Of a stretch of 64,000 bases of DNA, positions 33,927-46,093 are shown in pieces (the stretch's first letter is position 1; each line of letters starts with the position of its first letter). Location of the stretch: positions 62,001 to 126,000 of the forward strand of contig JABYQR010000055.1 in assembly GCA_022592445.1 (NCBI GenBank). Reading direction: 5' to 3'. Source of the DNA: Cytidiella melzeri. Taxonomy: Eukaryota; Basidiomycota; Agaricomycetes; Polyporales; Irpicaceae. The notes under the pieces are model-generated. The model was given only the letters and a program-made list of their open reading frames with translations, ran no database searches and was not told the DNA's origin. The translations under genes were made by a program, and so were the position numbers.

Positions 33927-34745
33927 GTCTTCGCGTGCCATGACGTTGGCAAGCGTTTAAGGAGAATCTGAGTCCGCAAGGTAGCAAAAATGAGTTTTGG
34001 CCTCAGCGTCTGGAATCTCTGTGATCTCCCCCTGAAACAAAGGTTTGGATACGGATTTTTTGGAAGTGGCGGAAGAGGTGCGTGACGAGGAGCGCGTCTT
34101 AGGCTTGGGAGCCAGCGCACGGAGTGTCTTTTGAGGACCATCGTTTAACTTGAGATAGTTGATACGTGTGTTGGTGCGACGTGCACGAGGTGCTGAAGGT
34201 ATGACCAGTTCAGGCTTGGGTTTACCAGGAGTTGACGGCGTGAATAGAATGGGAGTGGGAAGTAGATCAGGTGAGGTCTCGGAGGTGTGAGGTGTAGACC
34301 AAACTTCCTTGGCCATTGGAGTAGATGGAGGTGTCGACGGTGTGAATGTACTCTCCCCCTCAGGACCGGAACTGGTCTGTTTGACCACGGGAGCACCGAG
34401 GTTGTTGGACGGCTTGGGAAAGATCACTTCACGAGATGTGAGGACTTGACAAGATTCAGGCACGTAGTATTGGTACCCAACAGTGTTTTTCCTGATGCCA
34501 ACAAAGGTGCGCTTGACAGACTGCGCGTTGAGCTTGGAGGTGCGTATATTGACACGCACCCAACAGTCGGTGCCAAAATTGTGCACACTCAACAAGTCAG
34601 GTTTCTTCTTCCATAAAGCTTGATAAGGCGTGGTGTGAGGGAGGGAATGGGTGGGACAAATATTCTTCAGGTGTGGAGCGTAGGCAATAGCTTCTTCCCG
34701 GAGATACTTCGGCATGTTGTGGGCGAGCAGCATAGCACAAGCGTG

Positions 34746-36589
34746 CTTAACGATGATACGCCTGGAAATTGGCTAGGTGCGGAGACCCGGCAGCAGCCCG
34801 CCATTTGCGCGGCCTGCGTCATCCTGAGCGGCAAATCCCTCCACTGTCCCAGCGTCACGGGCACGAGGAGTTCACCGAGGTCACGAGGACTTCGTCGAGG
34901 ATCCGAGGACTTGACAAGGAGCAGCAACGTGCCGGAAACATCTGAGGCCGAGGAATCGCACCGAACTCTGACTCACAGACACGCTCCCTTTTGCATTGGA
35001 GCATGGGCCGGCCAGCCACCAAGTGTTTCGGACGCGGGTCGGACCAACGGTAGAAGAAACTTGACTCGCAAACCCTGTTTCAGGAAGACTCCTATTACGC
35101 CACGCTGTGCAACTCCTGGACGATGCCTCATCACCTGCTCGTGACGGTTGGTGCCTCTTCAGCGCAAGGGCGCGTGCCGCCTCTCCGCGTCGACCAACGG
35201 TGTGTCCTGCCGGGCGTCGACTCGCCGGACATTTTGCCTCCGCAAACGGAAGTATTCTGCCACCATGTTTCCTCGCTCTCGCGTTTGGGTTTAGGACATA
35301 GAAGGAAAGGTTTAGAAGAGGGTCCTTAGGGTATATAGAAAGGTGTTGCCTGTACTGCATAGAAAATCAATCAATCCCCACCCCAGTTCTCAGAGTTCAT
35401 TTTACGCTTTGCGCTCGCGTCGAGGGAGTCTCTTCACACCAATAGCTGTAGCCTCTCCTGCGTTGCCTCACTGCGTCTTTCTCCACGTTTATGTCTGCTG
35501 CGCCTACCAACAACAACCCGCCTCGCGTTTGCCGTTATTGTCCCACAGCTCCCCACTTACCAGACGGTCGCTGCCCTTACTGCCCACGCCCGCGCAAGGT
35601 TCTACGCCGTTACCCCATCATACCTGCGCCCACGCCGCCGCCAGAACCCTCAGCAGTGCCTACGGTCTCCCCTGAGAGATCTACTCCTAAATCACCCTCG
35701 CCAGCGTCGTCCGTCGCATCTGTCGCAGACTCGCTTGATAACTGCCCCTATTGCAACACTCAGAGCAACCACTCAATTCCTTTGCGCTCAGGAACTTTTG
35801 TCCCGCTCGACTGCAATCACCCGCGCGCGCCGCATCCAGATTGTTGGCTGTCGCCAGACTTTGAAGGCGAGGACCACAAGTGCAGACTAGTGCAGTTCAA
35901 TCTTACCAGCTCTACCAACGTCGTCGTTGGCCACGCATTTGCTTGCAATACACATCGCCACTCGGGAGGTGTTGTTCTACACTACAGCCCCCGTGCGCAG
36001 TCTATCGAGTCAAATTGACTGCGGCCTCATATAGCCTTATGCTGCAACTTGCGCTCCATCAGCTTGTCTTTCTCTTACAGTTCCTTTTGGTTTTGTTATA
36101 TTGCGTTTGCTTCTTAACTGCGTTATTTTACTGCATTACTGCGTCTGCATTTCACCTTCACTGCGTCAAGTTTACTGCGTTCACTTTCACTGCGCCCATG
36201 TTTTACAGCAATGACTTTCATCTTCACCAGCAACCGCGTTTTGTGTTTGAGATTCATACTGCACCTGCGTTTACCATCCGCGTCTCTCCGCACGCCGTTT
36301 TACTACAAGCCGCGACATCTACCGCGCGTTCTCTTTGAGCCGCACCAAAGCACTTTCGCTTTCACCGCGCCAACTTGCCCTTTTACCCGCGATACGTGTG
36401 GTAGTTTGCCTGTCTAGCTCCATTCACCTAAAACCTATATCACAAAGCCTTGTCGTTCTTTACAGCACAGGTAAAACTAGGACTCTAAGACCACCTCGCA
36501 CACTTTAACACTTCCGCGCTTCCACAACTTTACACTTCTATTGCCACTTCGTGGTTGGTTGTGTTGTCTTCAAGGTTGTACTTAGTTTG
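34746..36589. mobile_element. Unclassified 1.84-kb insertion in the copia-2 integrase gene
   Basis: Flanked by direct copies of AAGCGTG (34739-34745 and 36590-36596). Removing the insert and one copy rejoins the copia-2 frame exactly (NRTLVETLSHACAMLLAHN), so the limits are secure to within the duplication. The ends (CTTAACGATGATACGCC at the left, TTGTACTTAGTTTG at the right) are not inverted repeats, there is no poly-A, and no transposase or RT is present. It has a TATATAG box at 35330, a Cys-rich ORF and a T-rich 3' half with repeated CTGCGT words. It could be a very long solo LTR with a 5-bp duplication (AAGCG, start TG), or a new kind of nonautonomous element. Confidence 0.75.
35491..36018 (+). 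CDS. Cys-rich protein encoded by the 1.84-kb insertion
   Basis: 175 aa, single exon. Two zinc-ribbon-like pairs near the N-terminus (CRYCPTAPHLPDGRCPYC) are followed by a basic and Pro/Ser-rich linker. Then comes a further Cys/His group (CPYCNTQSNHSIPL, LDCNHPRAPHPDCW, about residues 88-125) and an end without motifs. The spacing CX2C-X10-CX2C suggests metal binding. A TATA box about 160 bp upstream fits transcription from within the insertion. Not recognised; gag-like, regulatory or degenerate origins are all open. Confidence 0.5.
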   Translation: MSAAPTNNNPPRVCRYCPTAPHLPDGRCPYCPRPRKVLRRYPIIPAPTPPPEPSAVPTVSPERSTPKSPSPASSVASVADSLDNCPYCNTQSNHSIPLRSGTFVPLDCNHPRAPHPDCWLSPDFEGEDHKCRLVQFNLTSSTNVVVGHAFACNTHRHSGGVVLHYSPRAQSIESN

Positions 36590-37418
36590 AAGCGTGACTA
36601 AGTGTCTCAACGAGCGTTCTGTTTAGCTGTTCAGCAACACCATCATATTCAGGTGAGTAGGGCGTGGTAGGTTCAAGGCGAATTCCACGTTTGTTGACAT
36701 AAGCTTTTGCGGCTCCAAGAGTGTATTTGCATGCGTTATCGACGCGCAATGCCTTAATCCGGTGGTTGAACTGAGTTTCAATAAACACGTCGAGTTCGGC
36801 AATTTTGGCGTGGACTTCATCTTGATTCTTCAAGAACGCGACCCAGACATAATGAGTGGCGCCATCGGTGAACGTCACCATATAACAATGACTGGCAAGG
36901 GAAGTAGTGGAAGTAGGGCCCCAGATGTCGGAGTATACAAGTTCGCCTAGTTAAAAGATTTTGCGCATCGTTTCCAAAGGGAATGACACGCGAGTGTGCT
37001 TGGCTTGGACGCATGCATTGCAGTTGAAATTGAGGGATGTAGAGGTGTCAACATTTATACCTGTGACAAGAGAATTGCGGTGCATTTCCTTTAGTTGTCC
37101 TTTGTGAGCACAGTGCCACTTGTACCAGGAACGGCTGAACTTTGCGATCATAGAGATTGCAGAGATAGGCTTTACAGCCATACAGTATAGGTAACCGTAC
37201 TTGGTTCCGTGGCCAATCAATTTTCCTCTGTCCTTGATGAAAAGATCTTTTCTGTTTCCCTCGTACAATAGTCCTGCACTGGTAAGATGGCCAAGTGAAA
37301 TGAGATTAAATCTCATAGTAGGAGCGTAGAGGGCATCCTTCAGGGTGATGGGGACAGTCCCTTTGGCAGTGGTGAATGTGACACGGACATTGCCACGGCT
37401 TAGGCTCTCGCAGTCTCC

Positions 37419-38063
37419 TGTCGCGGAGCAACTGCTGATAGACTGATAAACACTAAACAAGGGTGAAGTAGATGTGAGGGGGAAGTGGAAAGGGATCTCC
37501 AATGACAACAACGAGGTCAAAGTCAATGATAAGCAGGCAAGCAGGCACAGAGGCTGGATACTAGCAGTGCAAATGACAGAGAGGTCAAGATGCAGAGCTA
37601 GGGAGGGTAAGGTCTACTATGTATATACTGTGGCTGGGTGGTCTGTGCGCAAGTTCCCACACTAGGGACTGGAGTAACTGTGGGGCTGGAGTAACAATAG
37701 AACAATAATGGAAAAGGGTAACTGTCAAGGACCTGAGTAACTGTCAAGGACCAGGGTACGTAGAACAATAGAGCTAGAACAATAGAACAATAGAACAATA
37801 GAATAGAAACAATAGAACAATAGGAACTGGGGGAATCCCTGGGGAATCCCAAACAATAGATAGAAGACAATAGTTGAAAGACAATAGAATAATAAGAACT
37901 GGGGGAATCCCTGGGAAATCCCTATCAAATGGAAGAGGAACAATAGAACAATAGCCTAGGTTGATCTGGAACCACTCCAGATGGAGTCTAGGGTTTGGGT
38001 CTGGACTATTGATAAATAAGGCAGGATGTCACGTGACCCGGGTTAGGGTTAGGTCCAGTAACA
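37419..38063 (-). mobile_element. Solo LTR, 645 bp
   Basis: Begins TGTCGCGG and ends CAGTAACA on the plus strand (TGTTACTGG...CGACA on the minus). It is flanked by CTCC(T) at 37415-37418 and 38064-38067. No internal genes are present, so it is the product of LTR-LTR recombination. It contains short tandem AACAATAG units, two copies of GGGGGAATCCCTGGG, and GGGTTAGGGTTAGG near its right end. Confidence 0.8.
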
Positions 38064-39284
38064 CTCCTAGCCGGAAAATAAGCGCTCTAGATAGGCGCCT
38101 AATGCAATAAACTTGTGACAATATTGGAAAAATCCGGTCTCTGTTGGACTATCCATGTCATCTCTGACGCCTTGGATCGAGCCAGTGACGGGGGTAAAGT
38201 TGATGAAAAGTGATCGGTTGGCAACTATGTGGGAGGAAGTACTGGTATCTCCGGGCCATGTGGCTTGAGTGGTGAGATAGGTGTTGTCGAGCACGGGGAA
38301 GGCATATTCTTCGGGTTCTTCGGTCTTGGTCTCCTCAGCAACGTGAGCGTGCTCGTTGCAACCACGACCGCGACTGTGGCTATTGCCGCGATTTTGACCT
38401 CTCCCCCCTTGACCTCTAGAGTTATTATTGGAATTATTACTCTTATTATGATTGTCACATTCTGGACGGATATGTCCCTCCTTGCCACATCCGTGGCACC
38501 AAACTCCGACACGGAAAGTTGATTTGCGTGGGCGTGACTTAGCGTAGAGCGCTGTTTTGGTGGAGGAGCATTTCTTGCAACGTCCGTCTTCCTGGAGAAC
38601 ATGGCCTATGATGGAAGCTGACGTCAAATTGGCATCTAGCAAAATTGATGCAATCAGCGGGTCCCAGGAAGATGGTAGAGCGGTAAGTATCACGGATGCT
38701 AATTTGTGATCCGAGATCTTGGTTTTCTGAATAAAGTTAATCTCTTGCCATAGGCCCTTAATCTTCTGAATTTCTTCCTCGAGGTTGGCTCCCTCGGGAA
38801 TAACATAACGTAGGAATTTGCAACGTAAAACAATGAGCGAGACTGCTCCCTCGTTGTTGAAAACGTTTGACAATGTGTCGAGTGCTTCTTTAGAAGTTTT
38901 GGCGGATATAACGTGCGCCATCATGCTGTTACTGACACAAAGTCTGACAGCGGTGAGAGCCTTCCGGTCCTTTTTTGTCCAATCAGCGGCGAGGGCTTTA
39001 TCAGCGGGTAAGGAAGTTTCTCCGGAGGTGTATTCCCACAGACCCATGTCTGTGAGAATGTCCAGCATTTGGACACGCCAAGTAGGATAATTCTCGGCGC
39101 CCTTCAATGGGTCAATACAATAGGACCCTGTACCGCTATCAGAAGACATAGTGTCACAGAGCTAATCACAAGGTGGGCGGTTATGGAATGATGATGGCCT
39201 AAGGGTGTACTGCCTACGTATTGTCGCCTCAGAGTTCGAAAACAGAGAGTGTGTGTGTAAGTTTAGAGCATGGGGCTCATAACC

Positions 39285-39657
39285 TTTAGTGACTTGAGCT
39301 AGTAGAGAGCGCACATGAGAGTGGATAGCGAGTAAAGAGATGATTTTCACTGTCTACAGTACATGCTATTTATACCAATGACCATATAATAAGGAAAATA
39401 CGGACTTACAGCAAGTATGAATGAACAGAGGTGAGAGCAGATACAAGAGGATACAAGCGGTAGAAGCACATGTCAATGTGGGGAATGGATATGATGTGGA
39501 AGACGTCGGAGACGGAATACTATAATACAGTAGAGCAGAAAATGGAAGAGCACGGAACTGATACATACGGAGACGGAGAGATCGAGACTGGAGGATGGAC
39601 GGACTAGTTGGAGGTTGGCCGAGTGCGCATCACGTCAGAGCATTGGGAATTACAACA
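39285..39657 (-). repeat. copia-2 5' LTR
   Basis: 373 bp, ending in GGGAATTACAACA on the plus strand, with the GGAAG duplication beyond. The initiator-Met primer-binding site (GGGGCTCATAACC on the plus strand, 39272-39284) adjoins its inner edge. Confidence 0.9.
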
Positions 39658-39662
39658 GGAAG

Positions 39663-40224
39663 TGCACTATTTGCTTGGGAGGGTACTTCCACTACAGCAA
39701 GAGAAATAAGACTCATTTGAAGCTTAACAGCCTTTACCCCTTGCACACAACTTTCACTTTGTTAATGGGTGTAGTACAGCGCTGTGAGGTTTATCCAATA
39801 CATTGTCAATTGTGACCCTGCATTGCAGCAGAAACACAATGGAAGGTGCAAGAGAGCACTGTTTTGAAACATTGACGATTATCAAGCTGCACTCCTACAA
39901 TTGCAAGAGTATCAGGGGGGACTAGTTGAGGGGGTGTATTTGTATGAAGGATAACTCCAGTTTGGTAGCATGGGAGAGCCACACAGCGTAGCAAGTAATT
40001 TCTCTGTGCTAACATGGAGTCGGCTGGTATTGCGGGCAACAATATATATATAAGCCAATGAATGAATAGAAGAGTATCTAAGCTTTATACAGTAGCAGCA
40101 AGAAGTATTGCAACACTTTTCTCATTTTGCAAAGCTCATTTCCACATGTTTTGTTCTGTTGTGGATCTCCTCACACTATCTACAATGTATTAATAATCTC
40201 CTTGATGACAAAAGCTGGGTTGTG
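39663..40224. other. Sequence between copia-2 and copia-3
   Basis: No supported gene; continuous with 28478 before copia-2 inserted. CAATATATATATAAGCC at about 40038 is a strong TATA-like element, and several short frames follow, none convincing. Confidence 0.5.
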
Positions 40225-40534
40225 TGTCGAGCCTGTATCGCCAACCGCGACACTAGCCCGACAGAGGCAGGGGAAAGGGACGCTTACCTGTTGTTGGTTG
40301 GTAGGGTTAGGTGTAGGCTTTGGGGGCGAGTAGTAAGAGTAAAAGACGTATGGATTGCCTCGCAGACGTGAGGTTTTTATCTACTACTACAAGCGTACAA
40401 ACAAATGTAAATACAGAGCGCGTGAGCGCTAGTCAGCTTTCCATCGCGTTTCGACACAGCGTAACATGCGGTTTCCGACACAGCTCAGCATGTGCTTCGA
40501 CACAGCTCAGCACATGCTTCGACACAGCTCAACA
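40225..40534 (-). repeat. copia-3 3' LTR
   Basis: 310 bp, TGTCGAGCCTGTATCGCC...CACAGCTCAACA on the plus strand. It contains four short tandem units of the type TTTCGACACAGCTCAGCA near its right end. Confidence 0.9.
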
Positions 40535-43500
40535 CTCCCCCTCGCTAAGTATGGTGGGTCGTTTTCTTCGAACTGCCTTGACTGTAGCGCCTGGAACGCT
40601 GATCTCAAGTCCAAGCATTTGTCGGAACTTGATGAACTTGACTCTTCCGAGATTCTTAGTGAAAAGGTCGGCCGGGTTTTCCTCTCCTGGAACAAATAGA
40701 ATTTGTACGAGTTGCTGGTCGACGACATCGCGAATGAAATGATAGCGGATGTCGATATGCTTCGAGCGCTTCTCGGTCACAGGGTTGGTAGAGACAAATA
40801 TTGCGCCTTGGTTGTCACAACAGATCGGAATGGGTTCGAGATTGTAGCCGAGCTCAGAGAGCATCGATCTAACCCAGATCACCTGGCGCGAGCAATCGCT
40901 CAGAGCCATGTACTCGGCATCCATTGATGAGTGCGCAACAGTATGTTGTGCGCGTGACTGCCAGCTGAATACACCTCCTGCAAGTTTGAGGATGTAGCCA
41001 GTCTGTGAACGGCGAGTGTTAGGATCTGATCCCCAATCCGCATCTGTGAATGCAACTAGACTTAAGTCTGATTGGCTGTCATACTCGAGACGATAGTCGC
41101 GAGTCCCTATGAGGTAGCGGCAAATATAGAGTGCGTTGCTAATGTGGTCCTCACTTGGGTTAGCGCTCTGTTGAGCAAGCTTAGTGACAGCGAACGCAAT
41201 GTCCGGCCGGGTGCCAAGCATGATTTAGAGCAACGAGCCGATAATCATTTGGAAACGACTTCGGCGAGCTGGATCAACAGCTCCTTCATATGTGACGGGA
41301 TTGTAGCCGTCAGGCAAGGGTGTCGGCGCCGGCTTGGCATCCTGCATGCCGCAGCATTCAAGCACTTTATCAAGATAAGCACTTTGGTCTATACAGAGCT
41401 TAGTGCCGTGCCTTTGAATACGCATGCGCAGGAATTCTTTGACTTCAGGTAAGTCACGACATTCCCACTTGTCCATGAAGCGTGCCTTGTCTTGGCGCAC
41501 CTTGAACTGGTTGGAGCCCATGAAGATTGCGTCATCAACGTATATGACGACCACAATAATGTCTTCACCGTCAAATTTGACAAAGACACCAGCGTCAGAC
41601 CTTAAACGTTTAAAGCCGAGCTTCTTCATGAATTTGTCTAGTGTTCGCCACCAGACTAGACCAGCCTGCTTAAGTCCGTAGAGCGCTTTGCGCAGGCAAA
41701 ACACAAGGTGCTCCATGCCTTTCTCTACGAAGCCTTCTGGCTGTTCCATATAGATCTCCTCTTCTAAGTCGCCGTACAAATAGGCGCTTCGCACATCTAA
41801 ACCGGTCATAAACCAGCCTTCGAGTGCAGACAGTGCAAGAATGAGCCTGACGGTCTCAAATCTCACAACTGGAGAGAAGATTTGGTCAAAGTCTATGCCT
41901 TCGACCTGCGTAAAACCACGAGCTACAAGCCGGGCTTTCTTGTGATTGTCTGACTTTACATCAAAAACCCATCTATTCTTGATGACTTTCCGGTTTTTTG
42001 GTCTGTCAACAAGATCGTAGACTTTGCGATCTTTGAGGGCTTTAAGCTCCTCACGCGCAGCCTTACGCCATTCTGCCTGCTCTTTTTTGGGTAATTGCAG
42101 GATATCACGGAATGTCCATTCGCGAGGATTAGACATTGGGTCAATCGGCTCGACAGCTTTGTTAAGCATGTAGTTGAGGAAATTTGCTCCCCCTTCATGG
42201 CATAGGGCTGCCAGTTCTGCTTCGACTGATGCTGACTCATTCTCAGAATTGAGCGGCGTAAGTTCGCTCGAGTCACTATCATTTCCAGGTTGAGGATCTT
42301 CAGAGGGATTGTTACTCTGAACAGGACTGGGAGAACGAGGCGCAGGACCATCTTTTCTCACCTGTTAGGGATCTTGCCGTAGAGGGCAACTCGTTTTAGG
42401 CTGATCATTACCCAACTTCCTTCGAAGATCACTTCGTTGACGCTGAGTAGGTGTTGTTTTCCCATAGACGCCACCTGGTCGTGCAGGTGGTGGATTCCTT
42501 TGACGCGCAGATCGACGCGGCTGAGGTGCCGGTTGATCTCCCGGAGCATCATCAGGAGGACTCGGACTACGCTCTGGAAGCGGTGCGGGATCTTCGTCAA
42601 GATCTTGGTCCGGTCGCTTTTGTGAAGGATGAGGGCGACGCGGAGGAATGTCATCATCTCCGGCGTCATCAAGCCAAGACCATCAGAATGGTTGTCATCA
42701 TTGTCATTGGCGGGACGCTGCTCACGTGGGCGCGATCGCCGCGTCTTAGAGTCTGGACACTTAGGGAAAAAGCTTCATCAAATTCGGCTTGAGTAGCCTC
42801 AAAGACAACATTGTTTGGGGCGCGCATGAATTTCCAGCCATGAGTGGTTTGACCGATGTAGGTCATCATCTCACTCTTGGGTGCAAGTTTGTTAGCACGC
42901 ACTTTAGGCGGAATAAATACGTAAGCGCCGCAGCCAAACACGCGAAGTTTGGAGACATCAGGGACTTCGCTGTAGAGGATTTCGTAAGGCGTACGCCACT
43001 TGTGACGACGCATGGGAGTTCTGTTGTACACGTGAACAGCATGTTCTACGGTAAAATTCCACCATGATGGGGGAAGGCACGCGGTAAAACGCATGGCTTC
43101 GGCCTTATCCATCATTGTACGCATGAATCGTTCAGCACGACCATTCTGCTGATGCATGTGTGGTGTGGACTGAAGGATAACAATGCCGTTGTCAAGTAAC
43201 AAGTCATCAAACACTTTTGACTTGTACTCTCCCCCTGCATCGGACATCCATTTCTTGACTTTGGCGTTGAACTGAGTATTCACCATAGCGAGAAATTGTC
43301 TCGTAGCGTCTATTGCTTGAGACTTCTGTCGTAATGCCTTCAACCACGTGTGTGATGTGAAGTCGTCAACAAACGTGATTACGTATTTGTGACGGTGATA
43401 TGATTCGACAGGGAATTCCTTCAAATCAGAGTGGATGATCTGGAATGATCTAGTCGCACGCTGATCTGATGCAGGGAAAGGGCGTGTAGGCATCTTGCCT

Positions 43501-45556
43501 TGCGCGCATCCTTGACAGGGGTTTTTTGGTGGATCAAACTTGAAATCCGGTAACCCTTTGTGTGACCCTTCAGACGGCGCAACACCTCATCGCCAGGGTG
43601 CGCAAAACGTCGATGGGCAATGTCATGAGTGACATGCGCAACTTGTCGACTAGCGACATGTGCGTGATTCTGAATCCCAAACGTAGGACATCTAGGAAAC
43701 AGAGGGTCGAAACGAAGCCGAAGCTTACCAGTTTCGCTGACAACGTCAATTTGCTGGTAATCACCGGTAACACGCATGCCATTATTTAGCAGCTGACCGA
43801 GTGATATGAGTTTGACATTCAGATTTGGCATATAGTACACTTCGTTCAATGTATAAGTGTCACCATTTGAGAGACGCATTGTAACGTTACCCACGATTGT
43901 AATTTTAACGTTCCGAGTTGCAGTTGAGACTGTGATCGGTCGTGGTAGAGTGCGTTTATCTTGCAACTCATTCTCATCAAAGGTGAAGTGCATAGAAGCA
44001 CCAGAGTCGAGCAGCCACAAGTGTTGTGATTCTGCGTCGAGATGTTTCTCACACTTAGTACATTCTGCAAAATCCCTGTCATGCACACATTTATTCGAGA
44101 CGTTATGGTAATACATCGACGAAATAACTACGCGATCACGTTCACAAGCAGAATCTGTTGGAACGGCGTCAGCGACTGTGAGTGCAGGGACGCAAGAACG
44201 AAAGACTTGCCAGTTGTAAGTACCAGCGGTCTTGAGGTAATCGTCGTCGTCGTCAGTACCGAACGAGACTGCATCATCCTCATCATCGTTGTAAGGCCCG
44301 GGAGTAGGCGCGCGGAGCTCGTCAAGGGACACAGGGGTCTCCTTGGAAGGACTATCGTGGAAGACAACTTCCTTGTCTTCGCTGTCAGAGACAATGTCGA
44401 CCCTGCCACGCTTCGAGGGGCGACTCGAACCTTCAACGAACTCTGGTTCAGGAGAAGGGCGCTTGGCTGACGGCTTGTCGCGAATGACAGCCTCGAGGGT
44501 ACGGATACGCTCAGCCGTAGCAGGAACTCCAAGGCGCTGGGCGAGAGCCTGAGCCGCCTTGAAGCTGGGGTAGTTGTTTCCAGCTCGAACAGGACGAGCA
44601 CCAATACGCTTATCAAGCGGAACCTTAACTGGCTCAGGTGCAGGCACTGGAGCTGGAGCAAAGACGGGTGCCAGCGGAGCGGTCAACGCGACGCTAGCAA
44701 AGTGGTTGTGTTCACCGCCTTTATTGCCACGAGAGCGGTGACGAGTCCTCTTCTTTGGTCCATTCTGCTGCTGCTGCCCCTGCTGCGTCTGCTGCTGCTG
44801 ACCCTGAGGGCACTGCTGCGTCTGCTGCTGACCAAACTTCGGGTCGTTGCCAGGCTTACGCTTGACAGCGGTCACCTTTGAGGCCTGGGGCTGCGCCTGC
44901 TTGCCTTTGCCACGTGACTTAGACTGCTCGTAGGAGTTGACGATGGCAACACCAATATCGTCAGGCTTGACGTCGTTGACAGAGGTAGCGGCAGCGAGAA
45001 ACTGGAGAAGGGTGTTGGCGTACGGAGGAGCCTTGGTGATAAGGAGCATGCCCTGAAGAAAGAGCGGGACCTCTACGCCATAGCCGGACAGACGCTGGAA
45101 GTGCTGAAGGAACTGGTCGATCGCAGGTCCAGGGTGCTTGTCGGCAGCAATGACATGGTCAATGGCATGCCTAAACTCAGTGAACATGAGGGGAACACTG
45201 GGCTTGCCATATTTTGCCTTGAGGAGCTCCCACACCTCATTAGCAGTGGGGAGATCCACAATGAGCTCTTGAATGGATGGGACAGCACGGAGGATAATCG
45301 CTCCACGTGCCTCCTCATCCTTCTCCGCCCAGGCATTGTAAGTGTCAAGCTCCTCCTGAGTAGGAGGGCGAGCAGCAATTGCCGGGCTATCACCATGGGC
45401 AGCGACGGCAGGAGTGCCAGTCGGCCGCTCCATAGGCTCCTCGACAGCGCGGAAGGATTTGCGCGTCATGAGGTAGGCCTTAATGTTTGTGCTCCAGACA
45501 TTCCAATTTGTACCGTCTAGATGCTTGATGGAGGAGAGAGTGGCATTGTCGGCCAT
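40529..45556 (-). pseudogene. copia-3 gag-pol with a few disruptions
   Basis: The first frame (45556-43421, 711 codons) holds a UBN2-type gag, a Gln-rich stretch, a basic region, and the protease (WLLDSGASMHFTFDE). It loses frame near 43562, where one base seems missing before PDFKFDPPKNPCQGCAQGK. Integrase follows (IHSDLKEFPVE, MSDAGGEYKSKVFDD, HQQNGRAERFMRT), with a second frame change near 42670. RT (42361-41225) carries ARGFTQVEGIDF, YLYGDLEEEIYM and VVIYVDDAIF. A stop at 41225-41227 stands where Tyr or Trp is expected (GSLL*IMLGTRPDIA). RNase H (TDADWGSDPNTRRSQTGYIL, SKHIDIRYHFIRD) ends inside the LTR. The zinc knuckle usual in gag is not evident. Confidence 0.85.
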
Positions 45557-45783
45557 GATAATGTAAGAGTTCTAGGGGAAGACCTTCATCAGTGACGTTG
45601 AAAACAACAGCGACAAGGTTTCACCCTAGCGGGGCCCAAGCGGGCGCCCGCGGACAGCGTCGACGTCGATCGCGCGCGACATGGAACGAGGTATGCTCGA
45701 CATGCGCGGCGAGAGCGAGCGCTGCAGATAAGCGCCGCACTCAATCGTCGTAGACGAGAGTGACAGGCGCGGGGCTCATAACC

Positions 45784-46093
45784 TGTCGAGCCAGTATCGC
45801 CAACTGCGACACTAGCCCGACAGAGGCAGGGGAAAGGGACGCTTACCTGTTGTTGGTTGGTAGGGTTAGGTGTAGGCTTTGGGGGCGAGTAGTGAGAGTA
45901 AAAGACGTATGGATTGCCTCGCAGACGTGAGGTTTTTATCTACTACTACAAGCGTACAAAAAAATGTAAATACAGAGCGCGTGAGCGCTAGTCAGCTTTC
46001 CATCGTGTTTCGACACAGCGTAACATGCGGTTTCCGACACAGCTCAGCATGTGCTTCGACACAGCTCAGCACATGCTTCGACACAGCTCAACA
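45784..46093 (-). repeat. copia-3 5' LTR
   Basis: 310 bp, starting TGTCGAGCCAGTATCGCC on the plus strand; same structure as the 3' LTR. Confidence 0.9.

Larger units (their letters stand above)
28864..39149 (-). pseudogene. copia-2 gag-pol, broken by stops and three insertions
   Basis: Gag (39149-38067) has a UBN2-like domain and a CCHC knuckle (CHGCGKEGHIRPEC), followed by an RGG-type basic stretch. GAG-pre-integrase and integrase lie at 37526-36582 (CNACVQAKHTRV, FTDGATHYVWVAFLKN, LRVDNACKYTLG, SPEYDGVAEQLNRT). Across the 1.84-kb insertion the frame continues precisely with HACAMLLAHNMPKYLREE (34733). Across the hAT insertion it continues with WPEWKKAMDKKMAQLDKL (30400). RT and RNase H (LYGLKQAGCAWHQ, YSDADWGQNRANHRSISGYA, SKHIDIRRYFVRE) end at 28864. 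In-frame stops stand at 33957-33959 and 30121-30123, the second likely CGA to TGA. A frame change exists beside the solo LTR. Confidence 0.9.
28484..39657 (-). mobile_element. Ty1/copia retrotransposon (copia-2) with three nested insertions
   Basis: Two 373-bp LTRs (28484-28856 and 39285-39657) enclose copia genes on the minus strand. The target duplication is GGAAG (28479-28483 and 39658-39662). The element has been opened three times: a hAT transposon (30378-33926), an unclassified insertion (34746-36589) and a solo LTR (37419-38063). Removing these and their target duplications leaves about 5.1 kb, a normal copia length. The LTRs differ at roughly 5% of positions, mostly transitions, so it is older than copia-1 and copia-3. 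Confidence 0.95.
40225..46093 (-). mobile_element. Ty1/copia retrotransposon (copia-3)
   Basis: 5,869 bp with 310-bp LTRs (40225-40534 and 45784-46093) that differ at about five positions, so it is young. The PPT (GCGAGGGGGAG, minus strand) adjoins the left LTR and the initiator-Met primer-binding site (45771-45783) the right one. There is no matching target duplication: TTGTG precedes the left LTR and CCCTA follows the right one. The right flank is another copia fragment and the left flank is not. Confidence 0.9.

Noticed and set aside
34746..36589. SINE or processed pseudogene
   Set aside because: No poly-A or short 3' repeat, no tRNA-like head, and the left end does not look like a transcript start.
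38039..38054. Telomere or subtelomere
   Set aside because: Only two TTAGGG-type units, located inside a defined solo LTR; similar words in the copia-3 LTR (AGGGTTAGG) are also LTR-internal.
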